A stretch of 64,000 bases of DNA from Nemophila menziesii (taxonomy: Eukaryota; Streptophyta; Magnoliopsida; Boraginales; Hydrophyllaceae). The position numbers were made by a program, and so were the translations under genes. Below the pieces are notes generated by a model. The model had not been told where the DNA came from. It saw only the letters and a program-made list of their open reading frames with translations, and searched no databases. Shown here piece after piece: positions 10,901 to 22,480 of this stretch. Location of the stretch: the NCBI GenBank assembly GCA_029959085.1, contig JARWIR010000027.1, positions 8,804,001-8,868,000 on the forward strand, read 5' to 3'. Every line of letters begins with the position of its first letter. Position 1 is the stretch's first letter.

Positions 10901-12031
10901 TAGATTGTTGAAATCAATCTATGGTCTTAAGCAAGCCTCGAGACAATGGAATTTGAGATTTCATGAAGTTATCTCGTCAAATGGATTTGAGATGATAAGT
11001 GAAGACCAATGTGTTTATATTAAACGTTCCAAGAAGAATTTCATGATTTTATCTCTATATGTGGATGACATCCTATTAGCTGGGAATGATAAAGAGTTTA
11101 TTCAAGCTAACAAGGAGTGGCTAGCTTCTCAATTCGATATGAAAGATATGGGAGAAGCAAATTATATTCTTGGTGTTAAGATTCATAGAGATAGGTCTAG
11201 AAGACTATTATCTTTATCTCAAGAACCTTACATCATGAATGTACTTGAGCGCTTTGGTATGACTACGTGCAATGCCATTGACACTCCTGTAGCAAAGGGA
11301 ATAAACTTAAATCTCGACATGTGTCCTAGTACTACAGAAGAAAAACAGAAAATGTCAACAATCCCATATTCTAGTGCCATTGGCAGTCTTATATATGTTA
11401 TGATGTGTATGAGACCGGACATTTGTTATGCAGTAGGTTTAGTTAGTCGTTTTCAATCGAACCCGGGACAAGAGCATTGGAAAGCTGTGAAAAGGATATT
11501 GAGATACCTAAAAGGCACCAAAGATCATGCCTTATGCTTTCGAGGAGATAGATTACGCCTAGAGGGATATACAGACGCTGATTGGGCTGGTGATATAGAT
11601 GGGCGTAAATCCACTTCAGGTTATGTATTCTTGCTAAATAATTGTGCAATCTCATGGAGTAGCAAGAAACAAACCTATGTAGCTTTGTCAACGATGGAAG
11701 CTGAGTTTGTAGCATGCTCAGCTGCGGTTCAGGAGGCTGTTTGGTTAAAAAGGTTCTTTGAACATTTAGGATTCTCTGGTGATAGTGGGAGTCCAATAAC
11801 AATATACTGTGATAGTCAAGCTGCAATGGCTTATGTGAAAGATCCAAAATATCACCCAAGACCAAACACATTGATATAAAGTATAACTTCGTTAGAGATA
11901 TAATTGCACAAAAGGATGTTACTTTGCAATATATACCCACACGCAATATGCTTGCTGATCCATTCACAAAAGCTATCCCAAGGGATGTATTCATGGATCA
12001 TGTTAAATCTATAGGATTAAGCAAGATATAA
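7983..12031 (+). pseudogene. E gag-pol polyprotein (Ty1/copia), broken
   Basis: The start is the ATG at 7983 (MASKTIIADLNKGEKMNG), the conserved N-terminus of this gag type; an in-frame ATG at 7932 lacks that support. Domains in order: UBN2 gag; zinc knuckle CFNCEKMGHFAREC (about 8766); protease WTVDSGATDHVT (about 8897); GAG-pre-integrase HARLGH with CENC; integrase HSDICGP and FIDDFTRFGYVY; RT with YVDDILLAG (about 11056); RNase H with TDADWAGD and STMEAEF. In-frame stops lie at 9729-9731, 10041-10043 and 10296-10298. A one-base frameshift near 11857 cuts off the last 55 or so codons, which stay readable to 12031. The enzymes would copy and integrate element DNA; this copy could move only with help. 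Confidence 0.93.
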
Positions 12032-13186
12032 TGTATGAATTATTGCTAGTTTATGTGCATTCATGTATATATTTCCATTAGTATGTTTATTTAACTGTTT
12101 ATTTTAATGATATCATGTTTGATATGTATTATATATATTGCGTATGATTTTGTAAGTATGTATGTCCTATAGACTGAGATTGACCCTGTCACACGGGCAA
12201 TCGCCTTTGGCATAAGAAGTGCGCAAAGATGAGACTAACTCATAGCAGTGAAGAACCCTTAAGATAACATGAGTTAAAGATAGTTGCCTTAACTAAGTGT
12301 TAAGATGAGATCATAAACATGGATAAGCCATGTTAAGCTTATATTATGATCGAAGTAGAATCCCACTATCTACTTAGTCTATAAAAGCCAGATATGAATT
12401 GCTTGATTGATTTCATAGAAGGGTTGATCGATCGAAGAATTCATCTTAGGCAACGAGGCTTGTCTAATTATATATCTGTATGGTATTTCTAAAATTGTGA
12501 GATACAATTTGAGATATATGAATAATACCATAACACGTGTGTCATACCACGTGTGCTTTCGACCAAAAGGAAGTGAAGAATTGATCCCTGTTTCTTCACT
12601 ATGTGATACCTTTGATTTGTGCCCTTATTACTTTTGACTATATCTTGATATTTTGATTAGGTGTATGCTACTTTGAATACATTACCAATGATCATGAGTG
12701 ATTCGGTCTAATGGGGTATGTTTAGGAAAGCAACCTAATCAATATAAAAGGATATAAGTGTAAAGGGAAGACTAGAATTGTGTATCAAATGTGTGCTTGC
12801 AGGTTAACCGATCATGTAAGTCAATACGGACTATAACATGATAGTGAGACACATAAACGAAATGACAGTGAACTCTTTTTCACATAGAAGTTGTGATATA
12901 AATTTGAAGGGGTCAGAGTTACTGTAATATGATACAACATATTGTTAGTCTGGGGTACTACAAGATACGTAAGGAATGAGATTTCATTTGAGCAACTATG
13001 TACCCTAACAGGTTAATAGTAACATATGCTCGTATGCTTGTCGGTCGCACGACCTATTTGTCAAGTATGATGAATTATTGTAGTAGTGTGTATATGAGAG
13101 AATTTTGAGAAATTTTGATGTATGGGACTTTGTGATGCACGTACCTAATAGTACGCTGGTATCCCCATCATGTGCGAGTGGGAGAA
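12032..13186 (+). other. E 3' non-coding region and PPT
   Basis: There are 1.15 kb between the end of pol and the right LTR. I see no coding potential. The purine tract gagtgggagaa (13176-13186) abuts the LTR at 13187 and is the expected plus-strand primer. A small perfect hairpin, ggtcg-ca-cgacc, lies at 13043-13054. The long 3' region is unusual for a copia element of this size. Confidence 0.7.
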
Positions 13187-13623
13187 TGAAAGAAATAAAA
13201 TAAAATAAATATTATTTTATTCCATGTCACCCATGATGGGGTAACATGAACGCACTCTGGGAAGTTAGTCAGGAAGTTACAATGGTAACTTGCCCACTAA
13301 GAGAGATGGGGATAGTGGAGATGATGGAGATAGTGGAGTGATGGTTTATTATCAGTTAATAAACCAACGCTCATATCCCTCTATAAATAGGAGTCTGCTT
13401 CTCCTCTCCAGACACAACAAACACTACAGCAAAAAATCAATCTCTTTTCTTATACACTTAACAAGAAATTCTCAGACTCTTAGGTGGTGAAAACAAAGGG
13501 CTTAATTCTAGTAATTAAGTTCACAATCAGAAAGCAAGAATTCAGAAAGCAAGAATTCAGAAATCAATCCGCTGCGTAAGAAGGTTTGTCTAAAACCTTT
13601 ACTATTTAATTTAATAGGTAACA
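13187..13623 (+). repeat. E 3' LTR
   Basis: It is near-identical to 5901-6322. Four substitutions and a 15-bp tandem duplication near 13540 are the differences I can see. TATA box at 13382-13390. It ends GGTAACA, followed by the TSD copy cttgc. Confidence 0.93.
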
Positions 13624-14026
13624 CTTGCTAAATTTCCGTAACTCGATAAGGAACATATTCTCTTCAAAGGTCAGCGGCTAAATAAACTCTTAAGTGCCTC
13701 GACATCAGCAATCTTTGGCCTGTTTTCCAGATTTGCAGCTCCAAAATATAATTCTTTCAGGATTTATCTTCAAGCTTTGACTCCATATCACGATCTTTGA
13801 CTCTCTTCTCAGATTCCTTTCCTAGATAATATTCAAAACCTATAAACTTTTCACTAAAATACACAAGATTACGCGTAAAAGTTTAATAAATTAAAAATAC
13901 TAGAAATAAAATAGGAATTCCGGATTATTGCATTTTTTTAAATCAAAAGTCTATCAAAATATTCAATTAAACATCAAAAATGATATCTCCCAAGGGTCGA
14001 AAATAAGAACAATTAAGGAGACATCA
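13624..14026 (-). repeat. A1 3' LTR, proximal part (U3 start)
   Basis: On the minus strand it starts TGATGTCTCC at 14026, directly behind the PPT, and is interrupted at 13624 by E. The opening inverted repeat is present but one arm is altered (tgatatctccc at 13981-13991). Confidence 0.9.
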
Positions 14027-15467
14027 AGACCCCCAACTCAAACCTTTGTTGTCCCGACAAAGTAAAACAAAACAAAGGGGTAGAAGTAAACGTAAGAACA
14101 AACAGAAGCTAGCAAATACACCTAAAGCAATTCTTAAGATAAATATCATATAGAAAACTCTAGAAACTAATATACACATACATCTATAATGCAAAATCAA
14201 ACACAAATAATCTCAATCATAAAATTAAAGTCGCAATGCTTGAAGATTACACTTGTACTCATCTCTGTATGATGGCTATAGGGTGTTCCTCAATCCCAAA
14301 TCGCTTTGAACGCTCCACCTAGTATATTTCCTATCAACAGAATCATAAATTCACTATGTACTTAAGAATCACGAGGTCTTTATGGTTCTAATAATGGCTT
14401 AAGGACGGTGTGGATGTATATTTGGTAAATTTGAAGTGAACTTTTGGCTCTCTCCTCACTTACCATCAACAATGTCCTCGAGCTTGAGTTTACGCTAAAA
14501 AATGTTCTCACTCACCCATTTACGCAACAATTTAGCGTCTCATGTCTACCCACTACAACTAAGATGATTTTTCAGAAAATTCCACTTTGCCGGATGTTTT
14601 ATTCATTCATATTTTTCTTTTTCTTTTCTTTTCTTTTTTTTTTGTACAGTTGCAAACCGGGTTCCCGGTTCCTACTATATGGATTTTTGAAATTTTTCAT
14701 TATTTTTTCTTTTTCATTTTTTCTCATTCCTGGCAAAGGGTTACAAGTATATATCATCTACAATTATGCCACAATACAAAGCACATCAATCCCTACCTAT
14801 TCAATTTCCCATAAGTGGACCCACCATCCCAAACTCAAGCTCAAGACATGTCTCAAGATTGTGATTCAAGTGCGGGTCATATGGTCATGCCTAATAATCT
14901 AAGGGATAATGTCTTATATCGTGGCTACAAAGAAAAGGCTAAAGGCTCAAAGTGGGCTAAGATGGATAATAATTAATACAAGGGATAGAAGGCTAAAAAG
15001 TCACAAATGGCTAACAAAGAACTGCCCCTATCATTTTCCTAAGTACATAGCTCGTCTTTAGTTCATATCTAGGTGAGTTCTCTACTAATTAGGATTTCAC
15101 GTTCTACACACCAAACATATTCCTTAAGTACAAGCTTACTTCATTTGCATTGTTCATTAATTTTTCCTATCAATTACCTATGTTTGCATGCAATTCTAAA
15201 TGCGTTTTATATCAATCCCTAAAGTACACTATTTACTATCATAGATTCATCAAAAGTATGCTTAAAGGGATATTTAAATTTTCTACAGTCAAACGCAACT
15301 CTGAAAATTCTTTTATTGAAAGCAAATAAAACAAATAACGCATAAAAACTGGGATGAGGCAACAAACCCACCCCAAACTCAAATATGAGCCATGTCCCCA
15401 CGACTCGAAAAAGACTCAAAGCAATTAAACTAATCTACACTAAAACAGAAGGATTAGAAAACGTATC
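14027..15467 (-). other. A1 3' non-coding region with hairpins and PPT
   Basis: This lies between ORF3 and the 3' LTR. In transcript order: a hairpin at 15406-15387 (GAGTCGTG and CATGGCTC, which can pair through G-U) with a G-rich tract behind it; a TTGAGTTTGGG tract near 14825; one palindrome copy, gggttcccggt, near 14664; and, next to the LTR, a hairpin at about 14062-14044 (one mismatch) plus the PPT GAGTTGGGGGTCT (14039-14027). Small ORFs on both strands look accidental. Confidence 0.75.
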
Positions 15468-16618
15468 TTAACCAGCGCGTGGCTGGTTACCGGTGTTGCG
15501 TGCTGGACCTTTGTCTTGCGTGAGAACATTATAAACTGCGTTTTGAAGTGTGTTCACGCCAAGGACTAAATTACGAACAAGGTCCAGCTCTCTTGTAACG
15601 TTTCCTAGGGTAGCAATAATCTTCTCTTGATTCTCTTCCAACACCCTAATCTTCGATTCCAACTCAGGAACAGTCTTTGTTTTCTTTGATGGAGGAGCTC
15701 TAGGAGTCTTCGTAGCTCGTGTTGCTTCATCATGGATATTCTGAATCGTACTTAATGCCATGCTCACTCCAACTGAAACACCGTCAATATCTGCGTTCCT
15801 ACGCGGAATCTTTGCGTCTAGGCACAAAGTAGTGATAGTACAAGGAAACTTGAGATTTTGTTGTTTCATTGGAGCTCTCGCGAATTCCATGATTGTGTCA
15901 TAAATAATTTTAGCCACGTTCATTGGTGTTTCCTCCAAAACACACTTGATGAAAATTATATGTTCCTTCTTCAATTCGGATGTGTGTTTAATTCCAAAGA
16001 AAGTAGGGATTATGAAACGAGACCAACCTTCGCACGAGGTGTCAAATTGCTGCTGTAAAACTGTCCAGGATATCTTTCTCCTTCAGGAATTGGGCTAGCC
16101 TTATTAATAAGCACAGTACCCCAAAGGGATTCATAATCGAAAGAAGGGTCACTAAGGGTTTCTTGGAACGGACATAATCCAGTAAAGTTGGGTAATTTCA
16201 AAAATTTCCGAATAAGTTCAATAGAGAAAGGAACTACCTTTTTGCGAATTTCAATTGCCTCACGGGAAATAGCTAATCCTTCATAAAATTCTGGCACAAA
16301 AGTAGGAATAAACTCAAGCTTCCTTTCTCTCAATTCTTTCCAACCAAACTTGTCACAAGCCACAGCATATTCTTTGTGAGCACTACTCATAATACCCTTA
16401 GGAAAATCTGTCTCCTCACCAAACTTCAAAAATTCAATTCTTTCACGAACCTGATCATTCCAAGAAGTATAAACCCTCTTTGGCTTATGGGCCCACATCT
16501 TCTTTCGCGGGGGTTTCTTTTGAACTGGTACTTCCGGAACTTCTTGTTCAGTTTCATCCTCAATTTCCTTCTCAATCCCATCTTCATGTTCTTCCTCACT
16601 TTCTGGCTCATCAATTTA
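15468..16618 (-). pseudogene. Athila ORF3 of A1
   Basis: Reading runs left from about 16618. An acidic segment rich in Glu leads to MWAHKPKRVYTSWNDQVRER, then KFGWKELRERKLEFIP with VPEFYEGL, the core of the Athila ORF3 family. A frameshift near 16015 leads into KKEHIIFIKCV, KFPCTITTLCLDA and a C-terminal coiled-coil stretch LESKIRVLEENQEKIIATL ending NQPRAG. Compared with A3 the first 55 or so codons are deleted. ORF3 occupies the place called env-like in Athila, but I see no signal peptide or membrane segment. Its role is unknown. Confidence 0.82.
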
Positions 16619-16847
16619 GGAATTGAAGAACAAGGTGGAATATGAGATGGGTATTGTTCTATTTGTCTGGGAGAAGAAAGAATTTGGTTTAATTTAATGA
16701 TTGGGTGAAGAAAAATCTTGGGGAAAAACTAAGGATTTGATGATATTTTGGAGAGGAGGTGAGTTGATCTAGTGTTTTTGTGGTGAAAGAGGGTAGGATT
16801 TGATGATATATAAAGGTCACCAGTCCGCATGTCCATCTAATCAACGA

Positions 16848-17195
16848 CGCAAACCGGGTACCCGAATTTTACAAAACCGGGAACCCAGTTTCGAAGGGTG
16901 AAGTTCTGACCCCGCGTCTTGGGGTCCATCCAAAATCTCAGCATCAAAACCGGGTACCCGGTTTCCGTCGATATCGCGAATGAAAACGCAGCAAATGGCG
17001 GGCTTCCAAGACGCTGGGTCAAAAACTCAAAAAATCACAGCTCTCGAAACCGGGTTCCCGGTTTTGTGAAATCTGGGTACCCGGTTCGTGACGCTGTGTC
17101 GTGAACCAAGACGCCATTCTTTGCATGTGGGAGGTTGGTACCAGCTCCAAAACCGGGTTCCCGTTTTTTGCGAAACCGGGTACCCGGTTTCTCCT
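16848..17195. repeat. Array of CCGGG-NN-CCCGG palindromes (A1)
   Basis: Seven copies of an 18-bp palindrome (consensus AAACCGGGNNCCCGGTTT, centre TA, AA or TT) lie near 16853, 16877, 16946, 17046, 17071, 17150 and 17174. Most come in pairs about 25 bp apart. The linkers share the words gacgctgggtc and gttctgacc. The array lies between the end of pol and ORF3. All reading frames translate it into repeats such as NRVPGF and TGYPV, which are by-products. Confidence 0.9.
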
Positions 17196-17423
17196 GGACA
17201 ACCAACCTATTTTTCTTCTATTTTTGTCCTTTCGACCCCAAACTCGTGACCTTTTTACCCCTGAAATCATCAAAAACAACTACCCTTCCTCATTTCTTAC
17301 TAATAAACACTAAAATTATGAAAATCAAACTATTCTACATTGCAAAAATCAAAAACTCAAACTAATATACATGGAATTGGCTTTTGTTTAACGTCGTTAA
17401 GCTCGACGGGTTACCTCACGCTT

Positions 17424-18471
17424 CTAAGGAGTCTCGAGGAGATACATGACCTCCCCGGGATGTGGATCTTCCAAGCGGTTGGTATCTTCACCTCCATGGT
17501 ATATCTTTAATCTATGACCGTTCACCATGAAGGTACGGTTCTCTAGTGGATGTTCTATTTCTATCGCCCCATGAGGTGTAACTTTGGTCACAATGTATGG
17601 ACCTGACCACTTAGACCTTAACTTACCCGGATAATTGCTGAACTTTGAATTATACTTCAATACTTTTTGTCTCACTTCAAAGTTCTTCACACGAATCCGA
17701 TTGTCATGCCATTTCTTTGTGTTTTCTTTGTAAAGTTTAGCATTTTCATAGGCATTCAAGTTCGTTAAGCTTCATCATACGATTCTCTCCGGCCAAGGTA
17801 GGATCTAAGTTCAACTGCGCAATTGCCCAATAGGCACCCATTTCAAGCTCAAGAGGTAAGTGACAAGCCTTACCATACACCATACGATACGGAGATGCAC
17901 CAACTGGAGTCTTAAACGCAGTACGATAGGCCCACAACGCATCATCTAACTTCATTGACCAATCTTTTCTAGTAGGACCAACGGTTTTCTCTAGGATTGA
18001 CTTTACTTCACGATTTGATACTTCAGCTTGACCATTGGATTGTGGATGATATGCAGTAGATACACGGTGTCTTACTCCATACTTCTCTAGAACAGTCTTC
18101 AAATACTTATTAACGAAATGAGATCCTCCATCGCTAATAATCACTCTAGGTGTACCATGTCTAGTGAAAATATGTGATTTCAAGAACTTAATCACCACTC
18201 GTGAATCATTGGTAGGTAAAGCCACAGCTTCTACCCACTTAGACACGTAATCAACAGCTAATAAGATGTAGAGGTTACCATTTGAAGGAACGAGAAAGGA
18301 CCCATAAAGTCTATACCCCAAACATCAAATATTTCAACTTCTAACACATTATTACGTGGCATCTCATCCCTCTTGGATATGTTTCCGGTAGACTGGCATC
18401 TTGTACATTTCTTCACATATTCATGACAATCTTTAACAAGAGTAGGCCAGTAAAAACCTGATTGGAATACC
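17424..18471 (-). pseudogene. A1 integrase core and C-terminus
   Basis: From 18471 leftward the integrase resumes exactly where C split it. The core has [14 protein letters not shown], the DDE segment [15 protein letters not shown] and [19 protein letters not shown] with the catalytic Glu, then [22 protein letters not shown] frameshift near 17750 separates it from the C-terminal part [20 protein letters not shown]. The reading ends [12 protein letters not shown] at 17424. No chromodomain follows, as expected for Athila. Bases 17196-17423 hold no gene. Confidence 0.92.
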
Positions 18472-19848
18472 TGAAAGTCCTAGAGGGGGGGTGAATAGGA
18501 TTACTAATAAGATTAATGCCTAATTAAAAATCTTTTGGACAATTATAAGTTTAAGAGAAAACTTCTATGTCAACTTAATATATCAAACACTTATGGGATC
18601 ATGCAAAGGATAAGTTAGAGGTTCGATATATAAGTTTAACAAGTAAATCGACAATCTAATCTCTTACTACTCTAGAAGACTATATGTTAGAGAAACTAGA
18701 TAATCAATAACACAATATTCATACTAGCATATTATCAAACATATAAAGTGCGGAAAGTAAATAGAGTAGGGATAGAAAGATACACGCGATTTATAGTGGT
18801 TCGGTTTCCCTACATCCACTACCTAAGGAAGCCTCCTTAGGATTTCAAGCTTTTCACTAAGCTCCCGTGTCGCTCTTAACCGGGTCGAGAACACAATAAC
18901 CCTTACAACCTCTTCGATAACACGAAGGACAAACACTTGTGTAATCACAACACAAGGACACCAAGTATACTCCCTATACTTGAATTCTCTCTTAATCTAT
19001 CTATTACAAGACCTATTCTTAAGAGGATGGATACAAAGTGTTTAAAGGGGTGAAACTACTTTGGTAGATAATCTCCTAAAGAGTAGATATAACTCTAAGC
19101 ATGTAAAACTCCTCTTGAGTAGATAAAACTTTGTGGCTTATTTGATTAACTCCTTGGATGAGTTGGATAGGACTAATAAGCTCACTAAGATTGATTTTGA
19201 CAATGTATAGCTCTTGACACCTTCTTGAATGATAACAATTAAGCCCCTTAATGTTTGTAATTAGTTGGTGTAGTTGTAGCCTTCAAAGAGCTTCAATTTA
19301 TAGCAGAAAATAGCTTCCAACGGTCATAAGGCTTGAGTCCAACGGATCTATTAATCTCCCAACGGATATATTTCTTATGACATAAACTTTGTGCAGAAAA
19401 ACCTTCCTTGCGGTGTACCGCAAGTATCGTGCGGTGTACCGCAACTCAACGGTTAGATTTTCTATCTTTCTGACCGGACTAGCCATGCACCGTGCCCTGG
19501 TCCGCATTCTTGGTCCGGTGTACCGCGCCATTGGTCCGGTGTACCACACCAAACATCTTTGATAGAATTGACCTATGCTTTGATGCTCGGATCAATAATT
19601 CTTCTTCACGAAAGTTGTAGATAACATCATTCTTATAAACATTGCAGTTGATCATTAAGGCTATATCTCAAAGTATATAAAGATATGAATAAAAGCATAT
19701 GTAAGAGATATAATAAGAATGATATGAAAAGTGTTTTTGATGAATAATAGTGCAAGTTAGGATGAATATAACAAGAGTAATTAGCACACTAATCATAAGA
19801 GGATTTGTCATATTAAAACAACCTATTAAGGGAGGCTATATGCCAACA
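18472..19848 (-). repeat. C 3' LTR
   Basis: The minus strand starts TGTTGGCATATAGCC at 19848 and ends CCTAGGACTTTCA at 18472. Palindromic CGGTGTACCG copies are at 19410-19421, 19431-19442, 19515-19526 and 19535-19546 (the last with one change). A run of seven G at 18486-18492 is twelve in the other LTR. Confidence 0.93.
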
Positions 19849-20891
19849 ATCTCCCCCTTTTTGATGATGACAAATCCTTCACTAAAACACCTTAGGAATG
19901 ATATGAAAGTTTAAGCACTAATGAAATTAAGCTCCCCCTCACAATAAGCATATAAGATTTGAGATGCATTTGTGAGATATAAAAAGTGCAATTTTTGAAA
20001 GTTTTTAGTGCACATATTTCTCCCCCTTTGTCTTCATCAAAAAGACGGGGTAATAAAAACAACTAAGGATAGAAGAGCTAAAACTCAAGTGAATAGATTT
20101 TAAACAACAATTTTAGAAAGAGATGCACAAAGATAGATATTTTTAAGAGCTAAGAGATAGAGACTTTTTACCAACTCCTTGATCGATAGATTTTCATTTC
20201 ATATGCTTTCTAATGACACAAACAATTAGTTGCAATATATGAGATAAATGATTAGTTTAAGCATTTGAGTTTTTAAATATGATTTAACAAAAACTCCCCC
20301 TTACACAATGCATAGAGTTTGTTTCAATTTTGTAAAAGTTTGATCTACAATTTCTCCCCAAAAAAATATTTGAAATCATTTTTAAGAAATTTAGGGGTAA
20401 AATGTAATTTTTGAAAAGTATAGGTGAACAAAAATTATTTTTCAAAAAGTTTTAGGGACTCAAAAGCAATTTGAAAAATCTTTTAGGGACCTAAATGCAA
20501 TTTTCAACCATTTTAAAAACCAAGACAAATAAAACAAACTATAGGGACTAAAGAGCAATATAGAATAAGATCAAGGATTATAGATGCAATAGTACCTATA
20601 TCATCAAAGAAAAAGTTAGCAACACATTTAAATAATATCCCAAGCATAAAAATTTAGCATCTAACAATTAAGATAAAACATACTTAACCAATAATCCAAG
20701 TTAAACACAAAGCATCCTAAACCATTATCCAAATAAAAACCAAGTAGCAATAATATCCTAAATGCCCAAAACACAGACCCAAAAACAATTAAAGCATAAA
20801 CACCACATACTTAGTCCAAAACAACCATAATAAAACACATAAATACCAAGAAGGATAAAATGAAGATTTAAAAACACCCAAACACGACTAA
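19849..20891 (-). other. C 3' non-coding region with serial polypurine tracts
   Basis: The PPT proper (+ atctccccctttttgatg) abuts the LTR at 19849. Further CTCCCC tracts recur at about 19931, 20020, 20292 and 20353, so the minus-strand RNA has five purine tracts in series. Five loose copies of a TAGGGACTAAAAGCAAT-like word lie near 20393, 20453, 20484, 20544 and 20575. No gene is seen. Confidence 0.75.
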
Positions 20892-22130
20892 TTAACGATT
20901 TTCACGGGGAGAGCGGCTTCTAGAACGGTGGCGAGAATGAGACACATCATCTTTAATGCACGAGACATCATTTCTCACGCAAGTCATCTCACTAGCAAGA
21001 ATTCCCAATTTCTCTTCTAACACCCCAAATTTCCTTTCTATTTTCTCTTCCAAAGCTTCGAATTTTCTACCCATATAATCCATAAAACGAGTTATTGTGC
21101 TTTCAAAAGGAGATGGATTAGGAGGATCCTCATGAATGGGTTGGCTTTGAGTAGGCTCATTTGGGATAGGATTTTGTTGGGCCGGGTTATCCAATAGTTC
21201 AAGTGAGTTAAGCTCCGGACCGAAAGTTCCTTCTCTTGCTTGTAAGATACGATTACGAATTGAAGCATCCGAAATACGATTAATATGTGAGTGCGAAACA
21301 TGGGTGTTATTATAGATAGAAAATTTCATTCTTTTAATCGTGCTATAATCAAAACACCAAGCCTTATCTATTGGTCTCACATTTGTTCCTCCTAAGGAAA
21401 TTCCACTAGCATCAAAGGTTTTAGTTAGAAAAATACCGTATGGGACTTTATCCCTCGATGCTCTAGCATGGTTCATCCATTTGAACATTATCGCAATAAT
21501 GTTAATCGGTTGTTTAGCGAAGATCAAAAATAGGAGATAAGCTTCGTAAGGGATTAATTTAGCATCATGTTTATCCTTTGGAATCACGGCCGAAATAAGA
21601 AATTTGTGAGCTACTATGAACTCCGGATCAAAGTTACGTAAATTCAAAATTCCATCACGAATAAGCATTCTACTATTAACGAATTCAATAACCTCGTTTT
21701 GAGCAACCACATCAAGGCTAGAACCATCCCAACCACTAGACCAAAATCCACTAAACCCATCCGAAGGAATATTATATCGAGCACACAAAACATTTAACTT
21801 TAATCGTAAAGGAGTACCCGAAACTATTGATTTTATCGAATTGTTAGCACAATCATATTCAAAATTAGAGTAAAATTCTTCAATCAACCCACTAGCTAAT
21901 TGACTACCCGAAAATTGAAAGATATTTTCACAACCTTGGAAGGAAAGAAGTTCAAAAAGAGAATTATCACCCGAGGGAAAAGCTGAAGCACTAATGGTTC
22001 TGCCCGGGAGAGGATCGAATGGCCGGAGTGGAGGTGGTGTTGGTGACCTCGCCGGAGATGGTGCACGGCGGCGGCTGGAGGAGGCTCCGGTGGTGGCTTT
22101 CTTCCTTGGAGCAGATTTCTTTTCTCTCAT
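20892..22130 (-). CDS. ORF2 of C: env-position or ORF3-like protein, intact
   Basis: An uninterrupted frame of 412 codons starts at the ATG at 22130-22128. The N-terminus is basic and Pro/Ser-rich (KKATTGASSSRRRAPSPARS). The middle has LIEEFYSNFEYD followed by a S.V.GTPLRLKL segment, the pattern of Athila ORF3 proteins (..REFYEGL.. then VPISIE). The C-terminus has a short coiled coil (KFEALEEKIERKFGVLEEKL) and an Arg/Ser tail (SRHRSRSRSP). I see no signal peptide or membrane segment. It takes the place of the extra ORF found behind pol in Sireviruses, although pol itself is gone. Function unknown. Confidence 0.75.
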   Translation of the reverse strand: MREKKSAPRKKATTGASSSRRRAPSPARSPTPPPLRPFDPLPGRTISASAFPSGDNSLFELLSFQGCENIFQFSGSQLASGLIEEFYSNFEYDCANNSIKSIVSGTPLRLKLNVLCARYNIPSDGFSGFWSSGWDGSSLDVVAQNEVIEFVNSRMLIRDGILNLRNFDPEFIVAHKFLISAVIPKDKHDAKLIPYEAYLLFLIFAKQPINIIAIMFKWMNHARASRDKVPYGIFLTKTFDASGISLGGTNVRPIDKAWCFDYSTIKRMKFSIYNNTHVSHSHINRISDASIRNRILQAREGTFGPELNSLELLDNPAQQNPIPNEPTQSQPIHEDPPNPSPFESTITRFMDYMGRKFEALEEKIERKFGVLEEKLGILASEMTCVRNDVSCIKDDVSHSRHRSRSRSPRENR

Positions 22131-22154
22131 GGTGAAAATAGGTGGGTAATGAAG

Positions 22155-22185
<31 letters not shown>

Positions 22186-22330
22186 TAGTGGAGAAGATGG
22201 AGCAGTAGGCGGCGGAAATGGGGCGTAGGAGTCGCCGGAAATCGCTGCAGTGGGGAGTGGTTTTTGTTTTAATGGTGGAATGAAGAAGAAAAAGAGACTA
22301 ACGGGTTTAAAACGCTGACAAAAACCTAAC

Positions 22331-22458
22331 TCGCGGTGTACCGCGGAAACCGTGCGGTGTACCGCACTGCAAAAATAAACTGGGCGAAAAATAAAGGAAA
22401 AATAAAAAACGCTGAAACCTTGGATCGCGGTGTACCGCGGAGTGGTCCGGTGCACCGC
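22331..22458. repeat. CGGTGTACCG palindrome cluster inside C
   Basis: Four copies of GCGGTGTACCGC or a close variant lie at 22333-22344, 22354-22365, 22427-22438 and 22447-22458, just upstream of ORF2. With four in each LTR the element has twelve. Arms are five bases around a two-base centre. Confidence 0.88.
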
Positions 22459-22480
22459 AAAAGTGTTCGACTTAGACACT

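Larger units (their letters stand above)
5901..13623 (+). mobile_element. E: Ty1/copia retrotransposon inside the A1 3' LTR
   Basis: It is 7.7 kb, with LTRs of 422 and 437 bp that differ by four substitutions and one 15-bp tandem duplication (agaaagcaagaattc) by my reading. The flanks are ctagc (5896-5900) and cttgc (13624-13628), a 5-bp TSD with one change. The primer site matches initiator tRNA-Met, and a purine tract precedes the right LTR. The domain order protease, integrase, RT, RNase H defines Ty1/copia. The insertion is young by LTR identity, yet the polyprotein has three stops and a frameshift. Confidence 0.92.

Noticed and set aside
16837..17365. Several overlapping ORFs on both strands with VPGF and TGYPV repeats
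   Set aside because: They arise because the palindromic array is open in several frames. Same for 54453-55083.
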